Positions 34,128-45,107 of a stretch of 64,000 nt of DNA are shown one piece after another. Source of the stretch: Puccinellia tenuiflora (lineage: Eukaryota; Streptophyta; Magnoliopsida; Poales; Poaceae); the NCBI GenBank assembly GCA_012064385.1, contig QRDG01001991.1, forward strand, positions 803,290 to 867,289. Direction: 5' to 3'. The notes under the pieces were generated by a model, which made no database searches, was not told the DNA's origin, and worked only from the letters and a program-made list of their open reading frames with translations. A program made the translations under genes and the position numbers. How positions within the stretch are numbered: position 1 is the first letter of the stretch; each line of letters begins with the position of its first letter.

Positions 34128-35556
34128 TGATACGTCTCCAACGTATCTATAATTTCTTATGATCCATGCTTGTTTTCATACCATTTGCTACATGTTTTGT
34201 TTACATCTTATAGCATTTTTATGCATTTTCTGGAACTAACCTATTAACAAGATGCCACAGTGCCAGTTCCTGTTTTCTGCTGTTTTCCCGTTTCAGAAAA
34301 GTACTTAAGAAAATATTCTCGGAATTGGACGGGACAAAAAGCAGCAGTCTTATAATTCAATGGACTACACGGAGCTCGAAGGAGAGGACCTGGAGGGCCG
34401 TGGGCCGGCCACACCATAGGGTGACGCGGGACCCATGCATGCCGTGCCACCAGGTGGTGTGGGGCCCACGGGAGCCCTCCGACGCCGCCCTTTCGCCTAT
34501 ATATTGCCCCTGACGCATAAAACCTAGAGGGACCCCGTCATATTCCAAGAAACATCTGCAGCGCCGCCGCCATCGCCGACAAGTTTCGGGGGACAGAAGT
34601 CTCTGTTCCGGCACCCTGCCGGGACGGGGAAGTGCCCCCGGAGCCATCTCCATCGACTCCACCACCATCTTCATCGCCGTTGCTGACTCCCATGATGAGG
34701 AGGGAGTAGTTCTCCCTCGGGGCTGAGGGCCGTACCGGTAGCCATGTGGTCTATATCTCTCTCTCCCATGATGTGATCTATATGTGATCATGAGCTTTGC
34801 AATCTAGATGTTGTTATGTTACTCAAGTGGGCTTTATTTATGTGATCTCCGGAGACTCCTTGTCCCACGTGTGTAAAGGTGATAGTGTGTGCACCGTGTG
34901 GGTCTTTAGGCTATATTTCACAAGATACTTGTTCACTGATTTATTATTTGAGTTGGATGTCTCTATGAAATTGTGGTGTGTTAGTACCTCCTATGAATGC
35001 TCATGGTCCAGTGTGGGGTATTCATTAGTACTTGGGAATATATGTTTGAGGCATGCTTTTGCATTCCTACACAATGAATTAGTGATCGTTATCCAGCCGG
35101 AGAATACTTCGGAGTAGTATATTGAAGTGCTTATATTTATATTCAATTATGATTGCATTGTTGAGAGTGACCACTGGTGAAAGTATGATCCCTAGGCCTT
35201 GTTTCTAAGCATTGAAACACCGTTTACAACAAGTTCTGCTACATGTTTGCTTGCTGCCATTTTTATTTCAGATTGCAATTACTACTTATAATCATCCATA
35301 TTACTTGTATTTCACTATCTCTTCGCCGAACTAGTGCACCTATACATCTGACAAGTGTATTGGGTGTGTTGGGGACACAAGAGACTTTTTGTATTGTGAC
35401 TGCAGGGTTGCTTGAGAGGGATACCTTTGACCTCTACCTCCCTGAGTTTGATAAACCTTGGGTGATTCACTTAAGGGAAACTTGCTGCTGTTCTACAAAC
35501 CTCTGCTCTTGGAGGCCCAACACTGTCTACAAGAATAGAAGCGTGTGTAGACATCA
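34128..35556 (+). mobile_element. 5' LTR of young Athila-like (non-autonomous) gypsy element
   Basis: A 1,429-bp LTR from TGATACGTCTCCAACG to GTAGACATCA, exactly the length of its partner at 41272-42700. By eye the two differ at 16 positions plus two 1-bp indels, about 1.1 percent. The target duplication TTAGC is at 34123-34127 and 42701-42705. The TATA box (TATATAT) is at 34499-34505. The LTR start is one I associate with the Fatima group of wheat; this is memory, not a search. Confidence 0.93.
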
Positions 35557-35566
35557 AGCTATTTTC

Positions 35567-35584
35567 TGGCGCCGTTGCCGGGGA
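35567..35584 (+). other. Primer binding site, tRNA-Asp type
   Basis: TGGCGCCGTTGCCGGGGA, complementary to the 3' end of plant tRNA-Asp, ten bases after the LTR. A second copy with the first base changed (CGGCGCCGTTGCCGGGGA) is at 35645-35662 within a duplicated block (about 35559-35605 and 35637-35683). Confidence 0.88.
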
Positions 35585-35863
35585 GGTAAGGTAAGCGGCA
35601 CTCACACTCCAACAACAAAGCTATCCGGCAACAAAGATATTTTCCGGCGCCGTTGCCGGGGAGGTAAGGTAAAAGGTACTCACATCATCTGGCTACTAAG
35701 CTATTTTCTAGTACTGTTGCTGTTGTGTGAGTGCTCGAAGTTATTTCCTTTAGATTCTGCAATTATATCTTTTTGTTTCTTGTTTTTAATTTCACTAGTT
35801 AGGCTTAATGGAAAACAACAAAAAAATAGTATTAGTTCTTTGGAAATCATTTTTGCTAATGCT

Positions 35864-38320
35864 ATGGAAAAGTCTAAGCTTGGGGAAGCTAGTTTTTATG
35901 AAAATGATCTTTTTAGTTCCCCAGCTTTAGAGGAGAAAATTTGCTCTGATAATACTTTGTCTCCCATATGTGATAATTCGAATCATGCTTGTGATATTCT
36001 AAATCCACCTACTGAAAGTATTCCTTTTAAAATACCTATGAAAATTGTTGAAAAGGTTATGGATGAATGTTATGCAGGGGATGGAACAATTCGTCCAAGT
36101 GATCACTTGTTGAAACTTACAGAACTTTGTGAGTTGTTTAAGATTGCAGGTTTATCAAGAGAAAATGTCATGAAGAAATTATTTCCATTGTCACTTAAGG
36201 ACAAAGCAAGGGAGTGGTATGATCTACTTGATGATCCTCATCATTTGGAGTGGAAGGAGCTTGCAAATCTCTTTTACTCTAAATTTTATCCTCCTTATGA
36301 AATGCATTTGGATAGGAATTACATTTTTTATTTTTGGTCTCATGATGGAGAAAGCATTGCTCAAGCTTGGGGAAGGCTGAAAACATTAATACTGAAATGT
36401 CCTAACCATGAGCTTCCTAAGAAAATAATTGTTACTAATTTTTAGGCAAGGCTTTCAGGTGATTGCAAGAATTATCTAGATGCCTGTTCAGGGGGTTCTT
36501 TCACAAGTAAGAAGGTTGAAACTAGATGGGATCTTCTTGAGAAAATTCAAGACAATACTGAAGGTTGGGAGAATGACAAAGGTAAAGAATCAGGTATAAA
36601 CTATGAATATGATTGCATTAAGTCCTTCATTGAAACTGCTGTTTTTCAAGAGCTTAGTGCTAAATATGGTCTTGATTCTCAAATTATTGTTGATTGTTGT
36701 AGAGCCTTTGCTTCTCATATTAATGTTCCTAAAGAAAATTGGGACCTATATCATGAACCTTTTAAAGACACTTGCATGAAAAATGATATTGTTGTTAATG
36801 ATTGTAATAAACGTGCTCAAACATCTGAAAATACTATCTCTTATAAGCATGTTAATTTTTGTGGAGTACTTAGACCTTGTAAAAAGAGCCAAATTGAAGA
36901 AGAATATTGTATCCATCATAGGAATGAAAAAACTAGAACTTGGAATAGAGCTCTTGATGATCTTGGTGAAAAAGTTTGTGCCCACTATCCTTTTATTTGT
37001 GAACTTTGCTATAAAGTTGGTCATTTCAATTTTCAATGCTCAGGGAAGGATAATAGCCTTTCTAATCCAATGAGTACTGCGAGTCTGTATTGTGATGACA
37101 TGATCACTCCTAATCAGCATGATGAACTTATATTATTTTTGGGGTGTGAAGAGTTATCAAGAAAAACTTCTTTAATAGATATGAGTGCTTTTGATATAAA
37201 CAGCGTCCTGCATGGTTGTCATCTTTATTGTGTTGATAATTGCCATACAAATACTTATATACAAAATATTATACAAGATGGGTTTTTACCAAAATATGAC
37301 AGGACTAATATGTGTTTTGATCTTATCAATGAAAGAGAAGAATCCTTCCAAGTTTCCTCTGTTGTTTCTAACAATAAACCAGGTTATGTGGAGAAGCTTC
37401 CTTTCAAGGCTCTCCCTCCTAAGAAGGGAAAGAAGAAGAAGAAGATGAAGAGTAAAAGGAGAGAGGAAACGGTACCTTTCCCTAAACATGTTGCTCCTAT
37501 TATAGTTGTTGCTGATGAGTATGAATTCGATGATTTTGAATTAGATGATGTTCCTATGCCTGTTACTTATATTAGTGATCATGATTGGGAAAAGCATAGT
37601 ACTTTTGATATTGAAAACCTCTTGGGTACTAATTCTGAAAATGATGATGCTAATGATTGCAACACTATAAGTACTATCCATATTATTTCCAATGATGATA
37701 TGATAAGCTCTAAGCTTGGGGATGAGGTGTTTGAAAATCCTTTTGCTACTAATGATTACATGTTTGATACATCTCCTTCTAGTAAAAATGATGATATGTT
37801 TACAGATGAACACACTTTGGAAGATAAATATTCTATTCCTTATGATGATACTATGCCCCCAGTTTTTGATAATTATTATAAAGAATATTATGACATGGGT
37901 TATAATTACAATCATCCTCATGAAACTTGTCATAATTATGGAGGGATCACCCAAAACCATCCCTTTAATATACAACCTGTTTATCATGTTCAAGTTCTTT
38001 ATGATGATCCTGCTCCAGTTGTTATTCATGAGAAGAACTTTGTTTATGTGGAAAATGATGACACTTTTATGCATATGGATCATGATAAGAATTTTACATG
38101 TGATGGTTATATTGTGGATTTTATCAATGATGCTACTGAAAGTTTTTATGAAAAAGGGAGACATGGCTTCATATATCACAATAACATTGAATCTCCTCTC
38201 CTTTTGTTGAAATTTTTGAAGTTGCACCTATTTTGTCTTCCTATGCTAGTCAATTTATGCTTCATGGATTTATTTACTTACAAGATTCCAATGCATAGGA
38301 AGTGGGTTAGAATTAAATGA
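35864..38320 (+). pseudogene. gag-like long ORF of the Athila-like element, one in-frame stop
   Basis: One frame runs from before the ATG at 35864 to a stop at 38320, interrupted only by a TAG at 36443-36445. The upstream ATG at 35808 is out of frame with it because of an A-run at about 35820-35826. The first third is a Retrotrans_gag core: HLLKLTELCELFKIAG, FPLSLKDKAREWYDLL and KELANLFYSKFYPPYE. A CCHC knuckle (CELCYKVGHFNFQC) lies at about 37000-37042 and a Lys-rich block (KKGKKKKKMKSKRR) near 37420-37465. The final 280 codons are acidic and Asn/Asp/Tyr-rich with no known domain. No protease, RT or integrase follows, so the element depends on a partner. Confidence 0.85.
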
Positions 38321-41271
38321 GTTTTATAGTTGCTTCTTGATGCTCCCTTATTGTGCTCCAACTCTCATTTTTATGTGAGCATCATCAAAATTACCATGCC
38401 TAGCTAAAAGGCTTTAAAGAAAAGCGCTTATGGGAGACAACCCATCATTTTATTTTCAGTATATTTTCTTTTATTTGAGTCAAGAAGTTTGTTTACTTCT
38501 GTAGCAACTTCTTTGTATCTTTATTTTCTTGCAATGTTGTGCCAAGTAATGTCTCTAGTAGAAAGTTTTTGCTATATTTGGATTTCTGCACAGGAAACAG
38601 ATTTCTGTCTGTCACCGTTAAATTCGTCATTTATTCCAAAAGCGACGAAATGCTTTGAGATTTTGTGTGCTGAATCTTCATATATGTATGAAACTTTTTC
38701 TAGTTCAGTGATTTTTGATTTGAGCAACTCTATTACCTCGACAAAATTCGTCTTTACAGACTGTTCAGATTTTGACAGATTCTGCCTTTTATTGTGCATT
38801 GCTTCCCTTGCGATGTTTATTTGGATCTTTTTGATTCTTTGAGCATCAGTGGCTGTAGCTAATGTTATAATGCATTAAGGTGTGCTTGTGTCACAGTAGA
38901 ACTTGTGAATTTTTGGTTTATGCACTAACCCTCTAATGAGAATTACTTTGAGTTTGATGTGGTGGAAGTTTTCAAGTAAGCAAAAGGGACGATATGATGA
39001 GATCAAGAAGAGTGAAAAGCCTAAGCTTGGGGATGCCCCGGTGGGTCATCCCCAGCAAATTCAAGAAGACTCAAGCATCTAAGCTTGGGGATGCCCAAGG
39101 CATCCCCTTCTTCATCGACAAAACTATCAGGTCATCTCTAGTGATACTATATTTTTATTCCGCTACATCTTATGTATTTTGCTTGGAGCGTCTGTTTTTA
39201 TTTTGAGCGTGTGTTTTAGTTTGCTTAATAAGTTGGATCCTAGCATTCTTGTGTGGGAGAGAGACACGCTCCGCTTTTTCATATGAATACTCTTGTGCTT
39301 CGCTTATATTTGTTGAGTATTCTTAGCTACTGTTTGTTTTCTAGTAAGCTCTCGCTTTTAGCATGTTATCTTGTTTAGAGCTGCTAGTTCTTTGTGTTAA
39401 GCTCTCTTGTGTTTCACTCTTATTTGTTAGAGAGTTGTTTTAGTTGCTTGGTTGATGTATTACATTGGAAAATGCTATGCTTGTGGTGGTGGTATGAAAT
39501 AGAGAAAAGCTGCATAGTCTTGTAGACCATTGTGTAGATAACTTGCTCCTCTTCAATTGTTTTGAGGTATTAAAATAACTAATGGTTAAAATTTGTTGGT
39601 TAATGTTGTTAAGAGCTGATTAGTGAAGATGTGTTAGTAGAGCGTGGAGCCGTACTTTTCTGAACTAAAAACAACATAAGTCAATAGTGCTTTAGTGTCG
39701 TGATTTCCTCTTAGTTGAAAAGAAGTTTCTAATGGTATAGTTACTGCAACGGTCGGGGAAGCCAACGGGGCACTTGTGTCGCCGCCACGATCCCTCTCGG
39801 GGTGTCTCTAACCATTTGTAAAACTTTGATACTGTTAGTTGTTTGCAATATACGACATGCTATGTGAGTTTTTGGTTTTTGGCACTTCCACCTCCATATT
39901 TTGCTAGCCTCTTCGGTGCTTTGCATTGCCCTTTTTCACATTGAGATTGGTGCATACTTCGCAAGTACATCCAACCCCGTGGGAGATCTTCATCTTGTTC
40001 TCCTACACATAAGCCAACTATCTTCCTCAAAACAGCCACCATATCTACCTATCACAGCATTTCCATAGCTGTTCCGAGATACATTGCCATGCAACATCCA
40101 TCATTTACATTACATGACTTTATGTCATTTTTACTTCATTGCCATATAGTATTGCTTGACCATTTGAGTTAGTGTGATGCGTGGTTTTCCACATGTTTTA
40201 CATCTTTTCCACACTACGCTCGATCATGCATATCCACCATACACCATGTATTAGTCTTTGAGTTTTGAGTACACCAAAAAAGTGTGATGATCATCTTGTA
40301 AAATAGAGTGTTGCCTCTACCTGTGAGCATATTGAAAAGAGTCCAAAGTGGCCAATCAAAAGAGTCCAGAAGAGACCAATGAGAGAGAAATATAAAAGAG
40401 CCACAAAGGCCTCAAAAAGCAAAAAGCAAAAAAGAGAAAAAGAAAAAAAAGAATATAAAATGAGAGAGGGGGCAACACTACTATCCTTTTATTCCACACT
40501 TGTGCTAGTAGCACCTACATCATTGTAGTGAGTTTTCATGCTTCATTAGTATAACTATGTGGGGACCAAACGTTATAGAACTTGGCTTGTATATTCCAAC
40601 GATGAGCCTCCTCAAGTGAGCTCTAGGTCTTCATGAGCAAGCAAGTTGGATGCACCCCCACTAGTTCCATTGGAGAGCTTCCATTCATATAGCTCTATGT
40701 GCATCCGTTGCATGGCAATCACTACTCCTCATTCAGTGTCTACTACGGGACTTCCTCTTGTCTTGTGGTTACCTCTTCCACTGTTTGAGCCTTTCTTTTT
40801 GGCCTTCCAAACCCCCATTATTATTCTCTTTGCCATAACCTCATGGTGCCAAGCCTTCTTCTTGCTTGTATTAGTTGAGTGGACTACATAACAGTTGATA
40901 AGTTAAGTGGATGGATAAAGGACACTTGACTTGAGCTTGGCTATTTCTATTATTGACTGAATTTGATGCTTTGAAGATTGATTGACATTTTACATTGGAG
41001 ACACAATTTACTATCCTTCTTTCTAAACCTTATGTATGGTTCCTTGTCTCCAACACGCTGATTCATGAAAAGTTCTAGCTTCTTTTAGTTAGCATTTGTT
41101 AATCATTGTTTGCTTAATGTCAACTATAGACAATTGTTTTGGATCACCTTATTCACATCATGTGCTTTGCATTGCTATGTTGATCTAGATTGTGAGTTAG
41201 CATGTCTCCTAAGAAATTATTTGTTATCGTTTTACCTACTCGAGGACGAGTAGAACTAAGCTTGGGGATGC
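38321..41271 (+). mobile_element. Non-coding 3' internal region of the Athila-like element
   Basis: About 2.95 kb with no pol or env domain. It holds two copies of AAGCTTGGGGATGC at 39023 and 39081, an A-rich AAAAAGCAAAAAAGAG stretch (40415-40460), and a third copy of the motif at 41258-41271 directly before the 3' LTR, where it serves as the polypurine tract. Short frames (for example 38489-38842) look like chance. Confidence 0.75.
41258..41271 (+). other. Polypurine tract of the Athila-like element
   Basis: AAGCTTGGGGATGC ending exactly at the 3' LTR start. The same motif is dispersed inside the element. Confidence 0.7.
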
Positions 41272-42700
41272 TGATACGTCTCCAACGTATCTATAATTTC
41301 TTATGATCCATGCTTGTTTTCATACCATTTGCTACATGTTTTGTTTACATCTTATAGCATTTTTATGCATTTTCTGGAACTAACCTATTAACAAGATGCC
41401 ACAGTGCCAGTTCCTGTTTTCTGCTGTTTTCCCGTTTCAGAAAAGTACTTAAGGAAATATTCTCGGAATTGGACGGGACAAAAAGCAGCAGTCTTATAAT
41501 TCAATGGACTACACGGAGCCCGAAGGAGAGGACCCGGAGGGCCGTGGGCCGGCCACACCATAGGGTGGCGCGGGACCCATGCCTGCCGCGCCACCAGGTG
41601 GTGTGGGGCCCACGGGAGCCCTCCGACGCCGCCCTTTCGACTATATATTGCCCCCGACGCATAAAACCTAGAGGGACCCCGTCATATTCCAAAGAAACAT
41701 CTGCAGCGCCGCCGCCATCGCCGAGAAGTTTCGGGGGACAGAAGTCTCTGTTCCGGCACCCTGCCGGGACGGGGAAGTGCCCCCGGAGCCATCTCCATCG
41801 ACTCCACCACCATCTTCATCGCCGTTGCTGACTCCCATGATGAGGAGGGAGTAGTTCTCCCTCGGGGCTGAGGGCCGTACCGGTAGCCATGTGGTCTATA
41901 TCTCTCTCTCCCATGATGTGATCTATATGTGATCATGAGCTTTGCAATCTAGATGTTGTTATGTTACTCAAGTGGGCTTTATTTATGTGATCTCTGGAGA
42001 CTCCTTGTCCCACGTGTGTAAAGGTGATAGTGTGTGCACCGTGTGGGTCTTTAGGCTATATTTCACAAGATACTTGTTCACTGATTTATTATTTGAGTTG
42101 GATGTCTCTATGAAATTGTGGTGTGTTAGTACCTCCTATGAATGCTCATGGTCCAGTGTGGGGTATTCATTAGTACTTGGGAATATATGTTTGAGGCGTG
42201 CTTTTGCATTCCTACACAATGAATTAGTGTTCGTTATCCAGCCGGAGAATACTTCGGAGTAGTATATTGAAGTGCTTATATTTATATTCAATTATGATTG
42301 CATTGTTGAGAGTGACCACTGGTGAAAGTATGATCCCTAGGCCTTGTTTCTAAGCATTGAAACACCGTTTACAACAAGTTCTGCTACATGTTTGCTTGCT
42401 GCCATTTTTATTTCAGATTGCAATTACTACTTATAATCATCCATATTACTTGTATTTCACTATCTCTTCACCGAACTAGTGCACCTATACATCTGACAAG
42501 TGTATTGGGTGTGTTGGGGACACAAGAGACTTTTGTATTGTGACTGCAGGGTTGCTTGAGAGGGATACCTTTGACCTCTACCTCCCTGAGTTCGATAAAC
42601 CTTGGGTGATTCACTTAAGGGAAACTTGCTGCTGTTCTACAAACCTCTGCTCTTGGAGGCCCAACACTGTCTACAAATATAGAAGCGTGTGTAGACATCA
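41272..42700 (+). mobile_element. 3' LTR of the Athila-like element
   Basis: 1,429 bp, TGATACGTCTCC to GTAGACATCA, followed by the target duplication TTAGC (42701-42705). It is nearly identical to the 5' LTR at 34128-35556, so the whole element (34128-42700, 8,573 bp) is a single recent insertion into the LTR of G1. Confidence 0.93.
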
Positions 42701-42705
42701 TTAGC

Positions 42706-42877
42706 CTTTGCTCGCCCGCCCTGCAAAAGGTGGGCGACCGCACCTAACCCCCCCTCAGAAGAATACTTGGACGAGGTTCTCCCGGAAGTAGGCGTCTCCC
42801 TGCCTCCTTCGCGCCCCGTGCCGAACCTAAAAAGGGGGTATCCTTTACTCCCGGTGTCCGTGATCCAAGACACGACA
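42706..42877 (+). mobile_element. 5' LTR of gypsy element G1, second part
   Basis: Continues the LTR broken at 34127 and ends GACACGACA like the solo LTR. Compared with the solo LTR (1,003 bp), this LTR (about 505 bp without the insert) lacks an internal block from about GGACGAG to CCTCCTTCGCG. The missing block contains the TATA box, so its promoter is gone. Confidence 0.85.
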
Positions 42878-42879
42878 TA

Positions 42880-42897
42880 TGGCGCGCCAGGTAGGGG
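42880..42897 (+). other. Primer binding site of G1
   Basis: TGGCGCGCCAGGTAGGGG, two bases after the LTR end. It is a PBS sequence I associate with several grass gypsy families, and it shows that this LTR is the 5' one of a plus-strand element. Confidence 0.75.
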
Positions 42898-43799
42898 GAT
42901 CTCGATCGGCGTCTACGTCGACCTCGTCGTCAAGGCCTGCATCGACCGTGTCGCCAAGCTCTTCTTCAAGATCTACTTCGACCAAGTCCTTCATCTAGTG
43001 CTACTTCGGCCTTGACGTCAAACCTCTGCACCAAGATCAACGTCGAGCCCGTCGGTCGCGACTAGAGCTACCCCGATTTCTTCTTCCTCTACTTCGACCG
43101 GAGCAGTTGCTTCCTCAAGGTTGGTTGAACGGGCGTGTCACCGGCAAGCGAAAGCCATGTCGGGAACTCAGGAGCTCCGTGGTGAGCCGTCACAACAGTC
43201 GACTCGGAGAAGCTGGGGGCTGGAAGAGGCACTGGGCACAGCCCGAGCGCTTCTCTCCTTCCCGCCAGAGCGGGCAAGAGCGATCGTCGTGTGAAGGCAT
43301 GGATCGCCAGCGTGCAAAACCTGCTGGACTAAGCTCACCACTGCCACGCTCCCACGAGTTCTGCCCCGACCAATACCCGTGCTGCCGTCGTCCCTGCGCC
43401 AGCACCCCCGGAGGAGGAACAACAAGAGGATCCCTGTGGCAACAGGCCCATGGATCCGACCCGCGAAGCCACTGGCCAATGCTCCAACCCCAGGCGTCGC
43501 ACCCATGAGGAAATGGAGCGCCAGGCAGGCTAGCATCCTAAGGCCTGCTGCACGCCGACCCCGGCGACCATCCTTGACCTCTACCGTCTTGAGCAAGGAC
43601 CCGAGGAAATGCTGCGCCACTACATCTGTAGGTTCCGGGACGTTGTCGACCGCATTCCCCCGGCGGACATCCAAGAGATCTCCATCATCGCCGTCTTCCA
43701 CGTCAACATCCGCAACTTGATGATGCGCGAAAGGCTGAGCGTCCGTGCAGTGGACACCCTGGAGGACTTGTGGAAGATGGCCGACCGATGCGCACGGGC
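42898..43799 (+). pseudogene. G1 leader and gag fragment, cut by the CACTA element
   Basis: After a Ser/Thr-coded GC-rich leader, gag is readable from about 43540 to 43799, with frame changes. It contains GPEEMLRHYICRFRDVVDRIP, the DIQEISIIAVFHVNIRN run and TLEDLWKMADRCARA, a typical gypsy gag core. It ends mid-domain where the CACTA starts at 43800. The remainder of G1 must lie beyond the CACTA and is not in the window. Confidence 0.75.
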
Positions 43800-44300
43800 C
43801 ACTAGTGGGAAAAGGCTTATAGATAGATTTTTTTATCAGTGGAGCATATTTTTTAATATGCCCCACTAGTATTTACTAGTGGCACATTTAGAAATATGCT
43901 CCACTGATATTTTTTGTACTAATGGCGCATATACAACCAAATGCGCCACGGATATTTCTATGGGACCCACCAGAAGGGTCGTGGACAAAGTATCCTGGGT
44001 CATGCGTGGCGCATGTACAAGATTCACCATTAATATTATACATGTTAGTGCGCATATATGGTAATGTGCGCCACGAATAAGCTGTGGGTCCCACGTGGGC
44101 CCCACTGGCCCCACCTCTGTCAGTGTTATGCGTGGTGCATATTTAATATGCGCCACTGATAGGCCAGCTATCAATGGCGCATATTGGATATGCGCCACGC
44201 ATATGAGGCGGGTCCCACCCCTCTGAAAAGGTGGCAGACTTATCAGTGGCGCATTTTTTTTTCAATATGTGCCTCTGATAAGCTGGCACAGATCGACAAG
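43800..44300 (+). repeat. CACTA terminal and subterminal inverted repeats
   Basis: At least ten copies of a motif near GTGGCGCAT and its complement ATGCGCCAC, many paired as short palindromes across AT-rich loops (for example at 43930-43955, 44050-44075, 44165-44200). Such motifs are the known binding sites of the small CACTA-encoded DNA-binding protein in En/Spm, which is the basis for inferring the role here. Confidence 0.85.
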
Positions 44301-44819
44301 TTGGCAGCCCCTCCTACCTACCACCACCATTCCAGTCTTCTCCATCTAGCACCCCAAACTAGATCCAGCTCGTCCTCCTCCCCACCACCTCAATTTCTCC
44401 ATTGTTGCCTCCATTCTTGGTTGTTAAACCTACCTTGCTTCATAGTTTTGTGAGGGGAAGCCTTTCCATGTTGTAGATCTACTAAACCAACTAGTTTCCT
44501 CCTCCAACATCCATCTTTGTCCACTTCTTTCTCCAACAACTCCACACTCTCTCGTCGCGGACTTGGCTCGATAACGATTATACTAGGTCACTTGTTGGAG
44601 GACATGCATGTGGATGTTTTGTGTGGCCGGCGTGGTGCATGGATGTTTGCCGAAATGTTGATTAACTTCTGTTTCGGCAAATTTTTGCACTACCCATACG
44701 TCCTATTTTTTGGAGAGGTCATGCCGAATTTTTCCGGCGACCATGCATGCATGTGTGTGTGTGTGTGAGTGCATGATGGTGTGTGGTTCTAAGATACTAT
44801 CTATACCGCGCCGGTAACC

Positions 44820-45107
44820 ATGGTCAGACACATGAGCGAAGGTCGAGTGGCTAGATACATGGAACGCGCGGTGGCCGACATGAGGATGAACAAGAGGAAC
44901 TACATAAGATGTCCATGTTGAAAATGCAAGCTCCGGAGCTTGATCGACCCTGATTCCACAGACCTAGAGAGTCACCTGCTCACGCATGGTTTCATGCCCG
45001 ACTACTATTCTGAAGATGATGAGGACGTCAAAAATGGTGGTCCTGAAGAAGAGGGCGTACATGATGATGATCATCACGAAGGTGATGGCGGCGGCGGACA
45101 TGATGAT
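44820..45107 (+). pseudogene. CACTA transposase, N-terminal exon (Transpos_assoc-like)
   Basis: ATG at 44820 opens 96 codons ending at the solo LTR. Motifs: RYMERAVADMRMNKRNYIRCPC, then a stop (TGA at 44919-44921) just before KCKLRSLIDPDSTDLESHLLTHGFMPDYY, which is the association domain found before TNP2 transposases. The stop is one base from the Arg codon expected in the CPC-x-KC run, by C to T in a CG. An acidic/His/Gly-rich linker follows. The frame resumes exactly at 49608 once the solo LTR and one copy of its 5-bp duplication are subtracted. Confidence 0.85.

Noticed and set aside
34797..35117. 106-codon frame, repeated at 41942-42262
   Set aside because: It is repeated only because both copies are LTRs of one element; it has no domain and the LTR is a regulatory region.
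35567..35662. tRNA gene remnants
   Set aside because: Only the 18 bases complementary to the tRNA-Asp 3' end are present, next to an LTR, so they are primer binding sites.
38489..38842. 117-codon frame as an env-like gene
   Set aside because: No signal peptide plus transmembrane pattern typical of Athila env-like proteins, a minus-strand frame covers the same bases, and it has no conserved motif.
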